Shown one piece after another: positions 18,133 through 27,296 of a stretch of 64,000 nt of DNA. Position numbers and translations under genes: made by a program. Source of the DNA: Rhodopseudomonas infernalis (GTDB lineage Bacteria; Pseudomonadota; Alphaproteobacteria; Rhizobiales; Xanthobacteraceae); assembly GCF_022271405.1 (NCBI RefSeq), contig NZ_JAJNAL010000020.1:1-64000 (forward strand). The letters are read 5' to 3'. Below the pieces are notes generated by a model. It was not told where the DNA came from, searched no databases, and was given only the letters and a program-made list of their open reading frames with translations. Numbering within the stretch: position 1 is the stretch's first letter; each line of letters begins with the position of its first letter.

Positions 18133-19734
18133 TCAGATCGGCACGGTCTGCGGCCGCTTCCAGCGGACCCAGGCGGCGACGATCAGCCGGGTCACGGTGA
18201 AGGCGGTGAACACAGTGGTGATGATGCCGATGCCGAAGGTCACGGCGAAGCCGCGCACCGGGCCGGTGCCGATGTAGAACAGCACCGCGGCGGCGATGAA
18301 GGTGGTGATGTTGGAGTCGAGAATTGTCGCCAGCGCCCGCTTGAAACCGGCGTCGATCGCCGAAATCGCGTTGCGCCCTGCCCGCAATTCTTCGCGGATG
18401 CGCTCGTAGATCAGCACGTTGCTGTCGACCGCGATGCCCACGGTCAGCACGATGCCGGCGATGCCGGGCAGCGTCAGCGTCGCATTGAGCAGCGACAGCA
18501 CGCCGAAGATCATCGCCACGTTGATTGCGACCGCGATGTTGGCGAACACGCCGAACAGCCGGTAGGTCAGCAGCATGAAGATGATGACGAGGATCGAGCC
18601 CACATAGGCGGCAAGCTCGCCCTTGGCGATCGAGTCCGCGCCGAGACCGGGACCGACGGTGCGCTCCTCGATGATGGTCAGCGGCGCCGGCAGTGCGCCG
18701 GCGCGCAGCAGGATCGCCAGATCGTTGGCCTGCTGCACCGTGAAGCTGCCGGAGATCTGACCCGAACCGCCGGTGATCGGCTCGCGGATCACCGGGGCCG
18801 AGATCACCTCGTTGTCGAGCACGATGGCGAACGGCTGGCCGACATTCTCGGTGGTGGCGCGGGCGAATTTACGGGCGCCGTTGGTGTTGAAGCGGAAGCT
18901 GACGATCGGCTCGCTGGTGCGCTGATCAAAGCCCGGCTGCGCATCGGTCAGGTCGGCGCCGGAGACCAGCACCTGCTTCTTGATGACGTAGGGCTGTTTC
19001 GGCGCCTGCGCGCTCAGCAGCACGTCGGAATCCGGCGGCGCCCGGCCGGCCTGCGCCTGGTCCGGCGACACCGACGAATCCACCATGCGGAAATCCAGCT
19101 TGGCGGTCTTGCCGAGCAATTCCTTCAGTCGGGTGGGATCCTGCAGGCCCGGCACCTGGACCAGGATACGGTCCGCGCCCTGGCGCTGGATCAGCGGCTC
19201 GACAGTGCCGAGTTCGTTGACGCGGCGCTCGACGATCTGGATCGACTGCTCGACCGACTGGCGCACGCGATCGGCGATCGCAGCAGACGGCACCGCCAGC
19301 CGGATCAAACCGCTACCGGCGTCGGCGACTTCGAGGCTGCGCTGGCCATTGGAGCCGAGCAAGCCACCCAGCGGCTGCGACAACTCGCGTAGCTTGGTGA
19401 GGGCCTGCGGGACGTCGGAGTCCTTGCTGATTTTGACCTCGACGACGTCGCCCTTGATGGCCAGACCGGTATAGGCGATCCGCGCCTCGCGCAGCACACG
19501 GCGGGCGTCATCGCGCACCGAATCGAGCTTGTCCTTCTTGACCGAGTTGGCGTCGACTTCGAGCAGGATGTGCGAGCCGCCCTGCAAGTCGAGGCCCAGC
19601 ACCAGATGGCGCTGCGCCCATTTCGGCCATGTCTTGACGGTGTGTTCGGGGAAGAAATTCGGAACGGCGCAAAGGCAGACCGCCAGCGCCGTCACAATGA
19701 CCGCCAGCGCCTTCCACCGTGTAAAATATAGCAT
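18133..19734 (-). CDS. secD: Protein translocase subunit SecD
   Basis: The 533-residue SecD partner of SecF, a proton-driven RND-type export accessory protein. Seen in order: an N-terminal membrane span; the GLDLQGGSHILLEVD motif (about residues 47-61); a large periplasmic domain; the helix-forming segment LRAGALPAPL; and five C-terminal spans with GIVLTVGIAVDSNVLIYERIREELRAG. Lengths and motifs match standalone SecD. It lies between yajC and secF in the conserved order, 41 bp after yajC. Confidence 0.97.
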   Translation of the reverse strand: MLYFTRWKALAVIVTALAVCLCAVPNFFPEHTVKTWPKWAQRHLVLGLDLQGGSHILLEVDANSVKKDKLDSVRDDARRVLREARIAYTGLAIKGDVVEVKISKDSDVPQALTKLRELSQPLGGLLGSNGQRSLEVADAGSGLIRLAVPSAAIADRVRQSVEQSIQIVERRVNELGTVEPLIQRQGADRILVQVPGLQDPTRLKELLGKTAKLDFRMVDSSVSPDQAQAGRAPPDSDVLLSAQAPKQPYVIKKQVLVSGADLTDAQPGFDQRTSEPIVSFRFNTNGARKFARATTENVGQPFAIVLDNEVISAPVIREPITGGSGQISGSFTVQQANDLAILLRAGALPAPLTIIEERTVGPGLGADSIAKGELAAYVGSILVIIFMLLTYRLFGVFANIAVAINVAMIFGVLSLLNATLTLPGIAGIVLTVGIAVDSNVLIYERIREELRAGRNAISAIDAGFKRALATILDSNITTFIAAAVLFYIGTGPVRGFAVTFGIGIITTVFTAFTVTRLIVAAWVRWKRPQTVPI

Positions 19735-19775
19735 CGAGATGTCCCGTCAGAAACCGAGAAGGCGCAGTGTCCGCA

Positions 19776-20195
19776 TCAGCTCGATGCGGTGTCGTCCTTG
19801 GCAGGCTCGGCCTTGGCCTCGCTCTCCTTGGCGGCGTCCTTCTTGCCTTTGCCCTTCTCGGGCACATCCTTCACCGGTTCGCCCTTGGTGCGGACGCCGG
19901 TGATCATTTGGCGCATCTGGCGCACGCGGACACCGTCGGCGACTTCGAATTCGATCTGGTCGTCGTCGACCACCTTGGTCACCTTGCCGACCAGCCCGCC
20001 CGAGGTGATGATGGTGTCGCCGCGGCGGACGTTCTTCACCAGCTCGGCGTGCTCCTTCACCTTGCGCTGCTGTGGGCGCAGGATCAGGAAATACATGATG
20101 ACGAAGATCAGCGCGAACGGCAGCAGCGACATCAGCATGCTGTTGGCGTCGCCGCCGGCGGCGGCGGCCTGAGCATACGCAGGAGTAACAAACAT
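19776..20195 (-). CDS. yajC: Sec translocon accessory protein YajC
   Basis: YajC is a small single-span inner membrane protein associated with SecDF. The 139-residue product has MFVTPAYAQ (a typical alphaproteobacterial YajC N-terminus) and one membrane span (LLPFALIFVIMYFLILRPQQRKVKEH). The cytosolic domain has the conserved VRRGDTIITSGGLVGKV, and the tail is Lys/Glu-rich and about 35 residues longer than in the E. coli protein. GGGGAAT precedes the ATG at 20195, so this start is preferred to the frame opening at 20216. Confidence 0.96.
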   Translation of the reverse strand: MFVTPAYAQAAAAGGDANSMLMSLLPFALIFVIMYFLILRPQQRKVKEHAELVKNVRRGDTIITSGGLVGKVTKVVDDDQIEFEVADGVRVRQMRQMITGVRTKGEPVKDVPEKGKGKKDAAKESEAKAEPAKDDTASS

Positions 20196-20383
20196 CCGGA
20201 TTCCCCGTGAAAGCAAGCGAGCCGGCGCGGCGCAGGGGCGACGTCCGGGGGGCGCAAATTCGCGCGGACTATAGCGGCCGCGGTCCCAATTGCAACGCTG
20301 GCACCCCTGTTATGACGTCCCGTGCGGGCGGCTTGCGGGGGGTGCCGCAGCCCGATATGGCTGCGCCATCAGGAAGTGCAAGA

Positions 20384-21373
20384 ATGGCAAAAACAACAAA
20401 ATCCCGCTCCGCCCGCCCCGCGGCGAAATCCGCTACCCGTAAGCCTGCCAAGGCGGCCGCTGCAAAGCGCCGCAGCCCGGCCGCGAAGCCCACCGCAACG
20501 GCGCTCGACGGCGCGCTTTTGGAGCGGATCGCGCGCGCGCTGGAAGGCATTTCCACGCAAATGGCAGGCACTTCCGCACATACAGACGCGGCCGTCCTGG
20601 CGTCTGCGGAAGCGTTCATCTGGCATCCCGAGGGGCGGCTCGCGCCGGTTCCAAAGGTCAGCCGGGTCGACCTGTCGCTGCTGCAGGGCGTCGACCGGAT
20701 GCGCGACACGCTGATCGAAAATACCGAGCGGTTCGCGACCGGCCTGCCCGCCAACAACGCTTTGTTGTGGGGCGCGCGCGGCATGGGCAAATCGTCGCTG
20801 GTCAAAGCCGCTCACGCGCATGTCAACGCGCAGCCGGATGTCGCCGGCCGATTGAAGCTGATCGAGATTCACCGCGAAGACATCGAGAGCCTGCCGGCGC
20901 TGATGACGCTGCTGCGTGCGTCAGACGATCGCTTCATCGTATTCTGCGACGACCTGTCGTTCGACGGCAACGACGCTTCGTACAAATCGCTGAAGGCGGT
21001 GCTCGAGGGCGGCATCGAAGGCCGGCCCGACAATGTGATTCTCTACGCGACGTCGAACAGGCGGCATCTGCTGCCGCGCGACATGATGGAGAACGAGCGC
21101 TCGACCGCGATCAATCCGGGCGAAGCGGTCGAGGAAAAGGTGTCGCTGTCGGATCGCTTCGGATTGTGGCTCGGCTTCCACAAATGCAGCCAGGACGAAT
21201 TTCTCGCCATGGTCCGCGGCTATTGCGGCCATTTCGGCATCGCGATCGACGACGACCAGCTCGAACACGAAGCGCTGGAATGGTCGACAACCCGAGGCTC
21301 CCGCTCCGGTCGCGTCGCCTGGCAGTTCGTGCAGGACCTCGCCGGCCGGCTGAAGGTGCGGCTCGAGACCTAG
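20384..21373 (+). CDS. AAA-family ATPase, DUF815
   Basis: A 329-residue P-loop ATPase of the DUF815 family. The first 55 residues are Lys/Ala/Arg-rich and probably disordered. Conserved parts follow: SRVDLSLLQGVDRMRDTLIENTERF, Walker A GARGMGKSSLVKA (about residue 130), Walker B RFIVFCDDLSFD, a sensor-1-like VILYATSNRRHLLPRDM, and the family segment KVSLSDRFGLWLGFHKCSQDEFLAMV. No partner or substrate is established for the family. AGGAAG precedes the ATG at 20384. It is divergent from yajC. Confidence 0.92.
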   Translation: MAKTTKSRSARPAAKSATRKPAKAAAAKRRSPAAKPTATALDGALLERIARALEGISTQMAGTSAHTDAAVLASAEAFIWHPEGRLAPVPKVSRVDLSLLQGVDRMRDTLIENTERFATGLPANNALLWGARGMGKSSLVKAAHAHVNAQPDVAGRLKLIEIHREDIESLPALMTLLRASDDRFIVFCDDLSFDGNDASYKSLKAVLEGGIEGRPDNVILYATSNRRHLLPRDMMENERSTAINPGEAVEEKVSLSDRFGLWLGFHKCSQDEFLAMVRGYCGHFGIAIDDDQLEHEALEWSTTRGSRSGRVAWQFVQDLAGRLKVRLET

Positions 21374-21514
21374 TAATCCAAGCCAGGTAATCTCCTCGGG
21401 TACGTGCCGCTTCGAAAACGACGCCAGTCATCCCAAACTGCACTGATGATTCGTGGCACCGCCGTCGCTGGGACGGCGATGCCGTCGATCGGGGCAATAT
21501 GGGGAGCAACGGGC

Positions 21515-23215
21515 GTGCGCAAATCGATGATCTGTCTTTCCACGGCTCTGGCCGCATCCTGCGGTGCGGCCCAGGCATCGGATGTCGCGCGCCCTTCGGC
21601 CGCGTACATCAACGCGTGGAGCTGGACCGGGCTCTATCTGGGCGCACATCTGGGCGGAGGCTTCGGAACCGCGAAGGTCGAAAATCCTTACGGAGCATCG
21701 ATCTACGGCGATACCGTGCGCGTGCCGAAAGCGCTCGGAGGCCTGCAGGCCGGCTATAATTGGCAGCTCCCGGGATCGCCATGGCTGCTCGGCGTGGAGG
21801 TCGATGCCTCCGCACTCGACGCCGACGGCACCGACACCTGTCTGGCTTATGCTGGCCAGTTCGTGTCCGCGAACTGCAGGGTGCGCGAACACGCGATCGG
21901 CACCCTGACCGGCCGGTTCGGTCAGGCGTTCGGACCGCAGGGACATTCCCTGGTCTACGTCAAAGGCGGCGCCGCGTTTTTGGTCGGCGACCTGACGATA
22001 ACGACCAACGCGTCCGACTACCTGAACCAGCCGGCGACGGACCTCAGCGCCACGCGCTGGGGCTGGACCGTCGGCGCGGGCATCGAGCACGCGCTGTCCT
22101 CGCGCTGGGCCGTCCGCGCCGAATACGACTACGCCAATTTCGGCACGCGCGGGATCAACAGTCCTGGCGGCGGATTTCAGCGAATCCCGGACGACATCAA
22201 CAGCCTCGTCGACACCGTCGGCTTGCCGACACGAGCCCGGCAGGATGCGCATCTGGTCAAGCTCGGCGTGAACTACTATTTCGGCCGCGCCGACGACGCC
22301 ATCGAATCCGGCAGTTTTCTCCCGTTCAAGACGCCGGCGGTGAATTCCTGGTCGGCGTGGAAGATCGATGTCGGCGCGCGCTATTGGTACAGCCACGGCC
22401 GCTATCAGAACGACCTCACGCTGAGCACGATCACTTCGCAGCAGAACCATCTCCTCTCGCGCCTCACCTATGAAAGCGAGGGGCATTCGGGCGAAGCGTT
22501 CTGGCGGGTCGACGGCCCACACAAGCTGTTCGTGAAAGGCTTCGCTGGTGGCGGCGGGCTGGTCGCGGGGAAGATGACCGACGAGGACTGGTTCCCGACC
22601 GACCCCAACTCCGCGACGGCCTATTCGAACACGTATCACAACAAGGTCACCGGCACGATCGCCTACGCAACGCTGGACGCCGGCATCGATCTGATCGGCG
22701 ATGCCTCCGCCAAGCTCGGCGTGTTCGCCGGCTACAATTTCTATCGCGACCGCAAGGATGCATTCAATTGCACCCAGATCGCGCACCCAAATCCCGAGGC
22801 GTTCTGCGGACCGCCGAACCGTCTGTCGATCAGCCAGTATGAAGACTGGCACTCGCTGCGGATCGGCGCGAACGGCAGCTTGACCGTCGCGCCCGGCGCC
22901 AAGCTCACGGTCGACGCCGCCTACCTTCCCTACACGCACATTTCGGCGCTCGACATCCACCACAACAGGACGGATGTCGGATCCAAGGACTCCCCCGCCT
23001 GGGGCGTCGGGCAAGGCGTTCAGCTGGAAGCGATCCTCACCTACGATGTGACACCGACCTTCAATGTCGGTGTCGGCGGCCGCTATTGGGCGATGTGGGC
23101 GACCGACGTGGAGACCGCCGGGTTCGGCAGTCCCGTCGCGACGCAACTGCTGCCGATCCGCGTCGAGCGCTACGGCACCTTCGTGCAGGCGTCCTACAAA
23201 TTGGACGTCCAATGA
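21515..23215 (+). CDS. Outer membrane protein with two tandem beta-barrel domains
   Basis: A 566-residue exported protein. The GTG at 21515 is chosen because GGGGAG lies 8 nt upstream and it gives a clean signal peptide (MRKSMICLSTALAASCGAAQA). The frame opening at 21404 would bury that peptide. The N-terminal half is an Omp25/porin-like barrel: WSWTGLYLGAHLGGGFG, GYNWQLPGSPWLLGVE, and RWAVRAEYDYANFG ending LVKLGVNYYFG near residue 262. The second half is a different strand-rich barrel (WKIDVGARYWYSHGRYQND, KLGVFAGYNFYRDRKDAF, FNVGVGGRYWAMW) finishing VERYGTFVQASYKLDVQ. Two pairs of cysteines are present. I do not know its substrate. Confidence 0.82.
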   Translation: MRKSMICLSTALAASCGAAQASDVARPSAAYINAWSWTGLYLGAHLGGGFGTAKVENPYGASIYGDTVRVPKALGGLQAGYNWQLPGSPWLLGVEVDASALDADGTDTCLAYAGQFVSANCRVREHAIGTLTGRFGQAFGPQGHSLVYVKGGAAFLVGDLTITTNASDYLNQPATDLSATRWGWTVGAGIEHALSSRWAVRAEYDYANFGTRGINSPGGGFQRIPDDINSLVDTVGLPTRARQDAHLVKLGVNYYFGRADDAIESGSFLPFKTPAVNSWSAWKIDVGARYWYSHGRYQNDLTLSTITSQQNHLLSRLTYESEGHSGEAFWRVDGPHKLFVKGFAGGGGLVAGKMTDEDWFPTDPNSATAYSNTYHNKVTGTIAYATLDAGIDLIGDASAKLGVFAGYNFYRDRKDAFNCTQIAHPNPEAFCGPPNRLSISQYEDWHSLRIGANGSLTVAPGAKLTVDAAYLPYTHISALDIHHNRTDVGSKDSPAWGVGQGVQLEAILTYDVTPTFNVGVGGRYWAMWATDVETAGFGSPVATQLLPIRVERYGTFVQASYKLDVQ

Positions 23216-23299
23216 AATAGCGGCACCCGGCGACGAGCGCTCCGCCGAGTCGTCTGCCCCCGCATGACCTCGTCGGACCGCCGAAGCTCAGCCACTCCC

Positions 23300-23352
23300 C
23301 CGTGCCCCGGACAAGGCGCAACGCGCCGCTTGCGGCGTGTCCGGGACACGGA
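23300..23352. repeat. Palindromic repeat, family C (short copy)
   Basis: CCGTGCCCCGGACAAGGCGC and GCGTGTCCGGGACACGG form an imperfect inverted repeat of the same family as 15580-15754. It lies between the convergent barrel and NlpD-like genes, just before the terminator at 23358. Confidence 0.75.
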
Positions 23353-23357
23353 AGATC

Positions 23358-23386
23358 AAAAAATGCCCGGCATTTGCGCCGGGCAT
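23358..23386 (-). terminator. Rho-independent terminator of the NlpD-like gene
   Basis: On the minus strand a perfect 9-bp stem (ATGCCCGGC / GCCGGGCAT) with a 6-nt loop is followed by a run of six T, 34 bp after the stop codon of the LysM/M23 gene. Confidence 0.93.
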
Positions 23387-23420
23387 CAGCTTGTCAGGCA
23401 TTTTCCCTCGACGGCGTTGC

Positions 23421-24857
23421 TCAGGCGCCGTTGAGGAACTTGAGCGGATCGACCGGGGACGATCCCTTGCGGATCTCGAAGTGCAACTGCGGGGAGCCGA
23501 CTTCGCCGGACTGACCGGACTTCGCGATGGTCTGGCCGCGCTTGATGGTCTCGCCACGCTTGACCATCAGTTCGCTGGCATGGGCGTAGGCGGTGACGTA
23601 GCCGTTGGAGTGGCGCACCAGAACCAGGTTGCCGTAGCCCTTCAGCTCGCTGCCCGCATAGGCGACCACGCCGTCTTCGGCTGCTTTCACCGGGGTGCCT
23701 TCCGGCACCGCGAGGTTGATGCCGTCGTTGGATTTGCCGTTGGTCTTAGCGCCATAGGCGGTGATGACGCGGCCACGCACCGGCCAGCGGAAGCTCGGCA
23801 GCGCGCCGGTGGCCTCGGCCGCCTTGACGGGCGACGCTTCGGCGGGCTCGGCCGCCGCCGGAGTTTCGGTCGGCGCAACCATCCTGGCCTTCTGCACGGG
23901 CTCGACCGGTGCCGCAGTCGCCATCCGGACCGGCGGCGCGGCGGCGGGCGCCGCAGCCTGTGCGACAGGAGCCGGCGCGGCTGCCGGGGCTGCGGCGGGC
24001 GCAGCCATTGCGGTCGCCTGCCCGCCCGGCACGTTGATTCGCATGCCCGGCTTGAGATGCGCGGTGGTCGACAGGTTGTTGGCCCGGGCCAGTTCGGACA
24101 GCGAAACGTTGTTGCGACGCGAGATGTTCATCAGTGTGTCGCCGGCATTGACGTAGTGCACGCGCGAGGCGGCCGGAGCCGGTGCCGCCGCGACCGGGCG
24201 GGCAGCGGGCGGCGCAGCGGCGGGCGCCTGCAGCGCGGCAGTCCGCTGCGGGATGACCAGCGATTGGCCCGGCTGAAGCCGGCGCGGTCCCTTGTAGCCA
24301 TTGGCGTGCAGGATATCGGCGGTCGAGACGTTGTAGCGGCGCGACAGCCCTTCCAGCGTGTCGCTGGTCCCGACGATGATGGTGGTGCCGGCGGCAGGCG
24401 CAGGAGCCAGCGCGGGTGCCGGAGCAGGTCGGGCAGCCGCCACGGAGCGCGGCGCTGTGGCGCCGGTCGCTTCCATCGGGGCACGCGCCGGCGGCTCGTA
24501 GCGCGGCGGCGGCTCGTAAGACGCGACGCCGCGTCCACCACCCGACATGCCGTTACCCCCACCCGCCACCGGATAGGACGGCGGGGCCGAGATCGGCGGC
24601 AAGGCCTGGGACTGATACTGCGGCTGCGCCTGCTGATACTGCGGGCGTGAATATTGCGGCAGCTCACGCGGCTCTGCGTAACGCTGCGGCTGCGGCCGCT
24701 GCTGCACCGACCCGGTGGATTCGACAGGCCCGAACGGAGCCTGCTGAAACCGGGTCTGCATGTCCGCGCTACAGGCGCTGAATCCGACCGACACAAACGC
24801 CAGCACCGCCACCTGCGGAGCCCGACGCGAGCAAAGCAACTCGACTACGCGGGACAT
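23421..24857 (-). CDS. LysM/M23-domain protein, NlpD/DipM-like
   Basis: A 478-residue envelope protein. The N-terminal hydrophobic segment ends GFSACSAD, which could be a lipoprotein signal although the lipobox is imperfect. A long Pro/Gln/Tyr-rich linker follows, then two LysM peptidoglycan-binding domains (about residues 160-205 and 235-280), an Ala/Pro linker, and a C-terminal M23 fold (about 355-478). In that fold the usual metal-binding HxG(I/V)D stretch reads NDGINLA, so the His and Asp ligands are absent, as in the amidase activators NlpD and EnvC. Septal amidase activation is therefore more likely than peptidase activity. It is upstream of pcm and surE in reverse order to the enterobacterial surE-pcm-nlpD group. 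Confidence 0.9.
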   Translation of the reverse strand: MSRVVELLCSRRAPQVAVLAFVSVGFSACSADMQTRFQQAPFGPVESTGSVQQRPQPQRYAEPRELPQYSRPQYQQAQPQYQSQALPPISAPPSYPVAGGGNGMSGGGRGVASYEPPPRYEPPARAPMEATGATAPRSVAAARPAPAPALAPAPAAGTTIIVGTSDTLEGLSRRYNVSTADILHANGYKGPRRLQPGQSLVIPQRTAALQAPAAAPPAARPVAAAPAPAASRVHYVNAGDTLMNISRRNNVSLSELARANNLSTTAHLKPGMRINVPGGQATAMAAPAAAPAAAPAPVAQAAAPAAAPPVRMATAAPVEPVQKARMVAPTETPAAAEPAEASPVKAAEATGALPSFRWPVRGRVITAYGAKTNGKSNDGINLAVPEGTPVKAAEDGVVAYAGSELKGYGNLVLVRHSNGYVTAYAHASELMVKRGETIKRGQTIAKSGQSGEVGSPQLHFEIRKGSSPVDPLKFLNGA

Positions 24858-24969
24858 GGTTACTCACTCATACGCAACTCAAGGTAAATTGAGTAAACAC
24901 GTACGGAGTAAACAACGCTTTAAGCCTGAGCCGAGACGGGCCTTGACGCGGTGCTTTGATGCAGTTGCG

Positions 24970-25626
24970 TCACAGCTCGCGCGCGACGCCCGGCAGCGCG
25001 GCGACGAACCGGACATCGACCAGCGGCTTGCGAACGAAATCATCGCCCTTGCGATGGACGCGGATCAGCGTCTGCCGTCCGTTCGCAGGTCCGATCGGTG
25101 CGATCAGGAGGCCATCTGGATCGAGCAGATCGAGCAACGATTGCGGCAACTCGGGCGCGGCGACGGTCACCAGGATGCGGTCGAACGTACCCTGCCCGTC
25201 CGGCAGCGCGAGACCGTCCGCAAGCAGCACCTCGACATTGGCGTAATTCAGCTCGCGCAGCCGAGTCCGCGCGGCGTTGGCAAGCGTCCGGAATCGCTCG
25301 ACGCTGACGACACTGCTTGCGAGGCGCGACAGCACCGCAGCGTGATAGCCGGAGCCGGTGCCGATTTCGAGCACACGGTGCTTCGGCTGGATCTGCAGTT
25401 GCTCGGTCATGTAGGCGATGACGAACGGCTGGCTCAGCGTCTGGCCGCACGGGATCGGCAGCGCGGTATCGCGCCATGCATTGGGCCGGTGGATCGGATC
25501 AACGAAGCGGTCTCGGGGTACCGCTTCCATCGCCTGCAGCACGCCCCGATCGCTGACCCCGCGGCGACGCAAGCTCAGCTGAAACATCATCTTTTCGGGC
25601 GGAGCCGCAATCCCGGAACTGATCAT
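24970..25626 (-). CDS. pcm: Protein-L-isoaspartate O-methyltransferase
   Basis: Pcm methylates isoaspartyl residues of damaged proteins using S-adenosylmethionine, starting their repair. The 218-residue enzyme has the substrate loop motif PIPCGQTLSQPFVIAYMTEQL, the SAM-binding motif VLEIGTGSGYHAAVLS, the acidic ribose-binding VVSVER, and FDRILVTVAAPELP. The ATG at 25626 (MISSGIAAPPE) is used; a GTG directly upstream at 25629 is equally possible. It lies between the NlpD-like gene and surE, a widely conserved neighbourhood, though here a response regulator gene on the other strand separates it from surE. Confidence 0.95.
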   Translation of the reverse strand: MISSGIAAPPEKMMFQLSLRRRGVSDRGVLQAMEAVPRDRFVDPIHRPNAWRDTALPIPCGQTLSQPFVIAYMTEQLQIQPKHRVLEIGTGSGYHAAVLSRLASSVVSVERFRTLANAARTRLRELNYANVEVLLADGLALPDGQGTFDRILVTVAAPELPQSLLDLLDPDGLLIAPIGPANGRQTLIRVHRKGDDFVRKPLVDVRFVAALPGVAREL

Positions 25627-25836
25627 CACCCTATCGCCCGCCTGCGCGAATCGACGCGCGTCGCGGCGCCGACTTCATGATTCCATCAAATTGTTGGATT
25701 GCCGCCGGAATTCTGGCAAGCCTGTGTTGCACTGGGTCTCGGCCCAAGAAGGTTGAGATTGCGTCGCAAGGCTATATTTGCGATTTTAAGGCGAATGGCC
25801 GGCCGGATTTCGGGGCGGCCCCAAAGGAATAATCCG

Positions 25837-26208
25837 ATGACGATCAACAAGCCGGCCGGCTCCGTCTTTCTGGTGGAGGACGAGGCCATGATCAGGATGA
25901 TGGTCGTCGACATGCTGGAAGAGCTCGGCTTCAACGTCGTGGCCGAAACCGGCGAGATCAACGAGGCCGTCAAGCTTGCCGGCACCACCGATTTCGACGT
26001 CGCGATTCTCGACGTCAACGTCAACGGCAAGGTGATTTCACCGGTCGCCGACGTGCTCAAGGCGCGCAACCGGCCGTTCATCTTCGCCACCGGCTACGGC
26101 ACCCAAGGCGTCCCCGAGGATTACCGAGACCGCCCGGCCCTGCAGAAGCCGTTCCAGATCGAGTCGCTGAAGCAGGCCCTCGACAGCACCCTTCGCGGCG
26201 CGGCCTAA
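25837..26208 (+). CDS. Single-domain response regulator (receiver only)
   Basis: A 123-residue CheY-like receiver without output domain. It has the acidic pair in VFLVEDEAMIRMMV, the phospho-acceptor Asp in VAILDVNVNG, the Thr switch in FIFATGYG, and the Lys in LQKPF. Such stand-alone receivers of the FATGYG type often pair with HWE/HisKA2 sensor kinases in alphaproteobacteria; none is adjacent. AAAGGAAT lies before the ATG at 25837. It stands alone on the plus strand between pcm and surE and is followed by a palindromic repeat that may end its transcript. Confidence 0.92.
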   Translation: MTINKPAGSVFLVEDEAMIRMMVVDMLEELGFNVVAETGEINEAVKLAGTTDFDVAILDVNVNGKVISPVADVLKARNRPFIFATGYGTQGVPEDYRDRPALQKPFQIESLKQALDSTLRGAA

Positions 26209-26213
26209 TCACC

Positions 26214-26316
26214 CGTAGGGTGGGCAAAGGCGCGCAAGCGCCGTGCCCACGCGTGATTCTCTCGTCCCTCAGAAGCGTCGTAGAGCGTGGGCACGCTTCG
26301 CTTTGCCCACCCTACG
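26214..26316. repeat. Palindromic repeat, family H
   Basis: CGTAGGGTGGGCAAAGGCGC at the left and GCTTCGCTTTGCCCACCCTACG at the right are near-complementary, with a short unpaired centre. The element fills the gap between the convergent response regulator and surE genes. Only one copy is visible in this window. Confidence 0.78.
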
Positions 26317-26328
26317 CGGCCCCGCGCC

Positions 26329-27096
26329 TCACCCCAGCGTCTTCGCCAGCGTCGCCGAGAATGCCTCGTCGGTGCGGTCGAGACGCAGCGGCGTCACCGA
26401 GACGTAGCGCGCCGCCAGCGCGGCCAGATCGGTGCCTTCGGCCGGCATGTCGACCACGGCGATGCGCTCGAAGCCGATCCAGAAATACGGATTGCCGCGG
26501 CCGTCATGGCGCTCGTCGATCTTGAGGAAGCCCTGGTTGCGCTTGCCCTGCCGCGTCACCTGCACGCCCTGCACTTCGTTCGCGAGGCACGCCGGGAAGT
26601 TGATGTTGATGACGGTGTTCTTCGGCACGCCGGCCTTGATTGCCTTGCGAAGGATGTCGGGGCCGTGCGCCTTCGCGGTGTCCCACAGCGGCGCGTTGCG
26701 GGTTTCCAGCGTGAATTCCTGCGACAGCGCGAACGACGGGAAGCCCAAAATGGTGCCCTCCAGCGCGCCCGCGATGGTGCCCGAATAGACCACGTCCTCG
26801 GCGACGTTGCGGCCGCGGTTGACGCCGGACAGCACCAGATCCGGCGCCTTGTCGGCGAGGATGTGCCGCGCGCCCATGATCACGCAGTCGGTCGGCGTGC
26901 CGCGCACCGCGAAGTGGCGCGGGCCGACTTCGCGCAGCCGCAGCGGATCGTTCAGCGACAGCGAATGCGACACGCCCGACTGGTCGAGCTCCGGCGCCAC
27001 CACCCAGACGTCGTCGGACAGCGCCCGCGCGATCTCCTCGACCACTTTGAGCCCGGGCGCATGGATGCCATCGTCATTGGTGCACAGAATCCGCAT
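26329..27096 (-). CDS. surE: 5'/3'-nucleotidase SurE
   Basis: SurE is a metal-dependent phosphatase acting on nucleoside monophosphates and short polyphosphate, linked to stationary-phase survival. The 255-residue protein has the metal-binding N-terminus MRILCTNDDGIHAPGL, VVAPELDQSGVSHSLSL, PTDCVIMG, and LSGVNRGRNVAEDVVYSGTIAGALEG, all characteristic. The ATG at 27096 is chosen because it starts directly at the family N-terminus; the frame opening at 27198 would add 34 unrelated residues. A short family C repeat lies about 100 bp upstream. Confidence 0.97.
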   Translation of the reverse strand: MRILCTNDDGIHAPGLKVVEEIARALSDDVWVVAPELDQSGVSHSLSLNDPLRLREVGPRHFAVRGTPTDCVIMGARHILADKAPDLVLSGVNRGRNVAEDVVYSGTIAGALEGTILGFPSFALSQEFTLETRNAPLWDTAKAHGPDILRKAIKAGVPKNTVININFPACLANEVQGVQVTRQGKRNQGFLKIDERHDGRGNPYFWIGFERIAVVDMPAEGTDLAALAARYVSVTPLRLDRTDEAFSATLAKTLG

Positions 27097-27201
27097 GTCG
27101 CTCGGGCGCCTCTCTGAAGGTCGTTGTTGATGGCCGTGGTCATATCCGGCCCGGCCGCGCGAGGCAAATTCAGAGTATGCGACCGCTGCTGCAAGCAAGC
27201 C

Positions 27202-27250
27202 CGTGTCCCGGATCTGCGCAGCGGCGCTGCGTACCGCAGCGCGTCCGGGG
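27202..27250. repeat. Palindromic repeat, family C (short copy)
   Basis: CGTGTCCCGGATCTGCGCAG with the downstream GCAGCGCGTCCGGGG forms an imperfect inverted repeat related to 15580-15754. It lies between surE (upstream side) and the end of the TonB-dependent receptor gene. Confidence 0.65.
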
Positions 27251-27296
27251 GAACGCCGGCCAGAGGCGAGCCGCCTCCGCGCCCGGCGTCAGGCGG

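Noticed and set aside
17884-19392. Plus-strand open frames of 350-500 codons antisense to secF and secD
   Set aside because: They are shadows of well-supported genes; their His/Arg/Asp-rich sequences are typical of antisense frames in GC-rich DNA.
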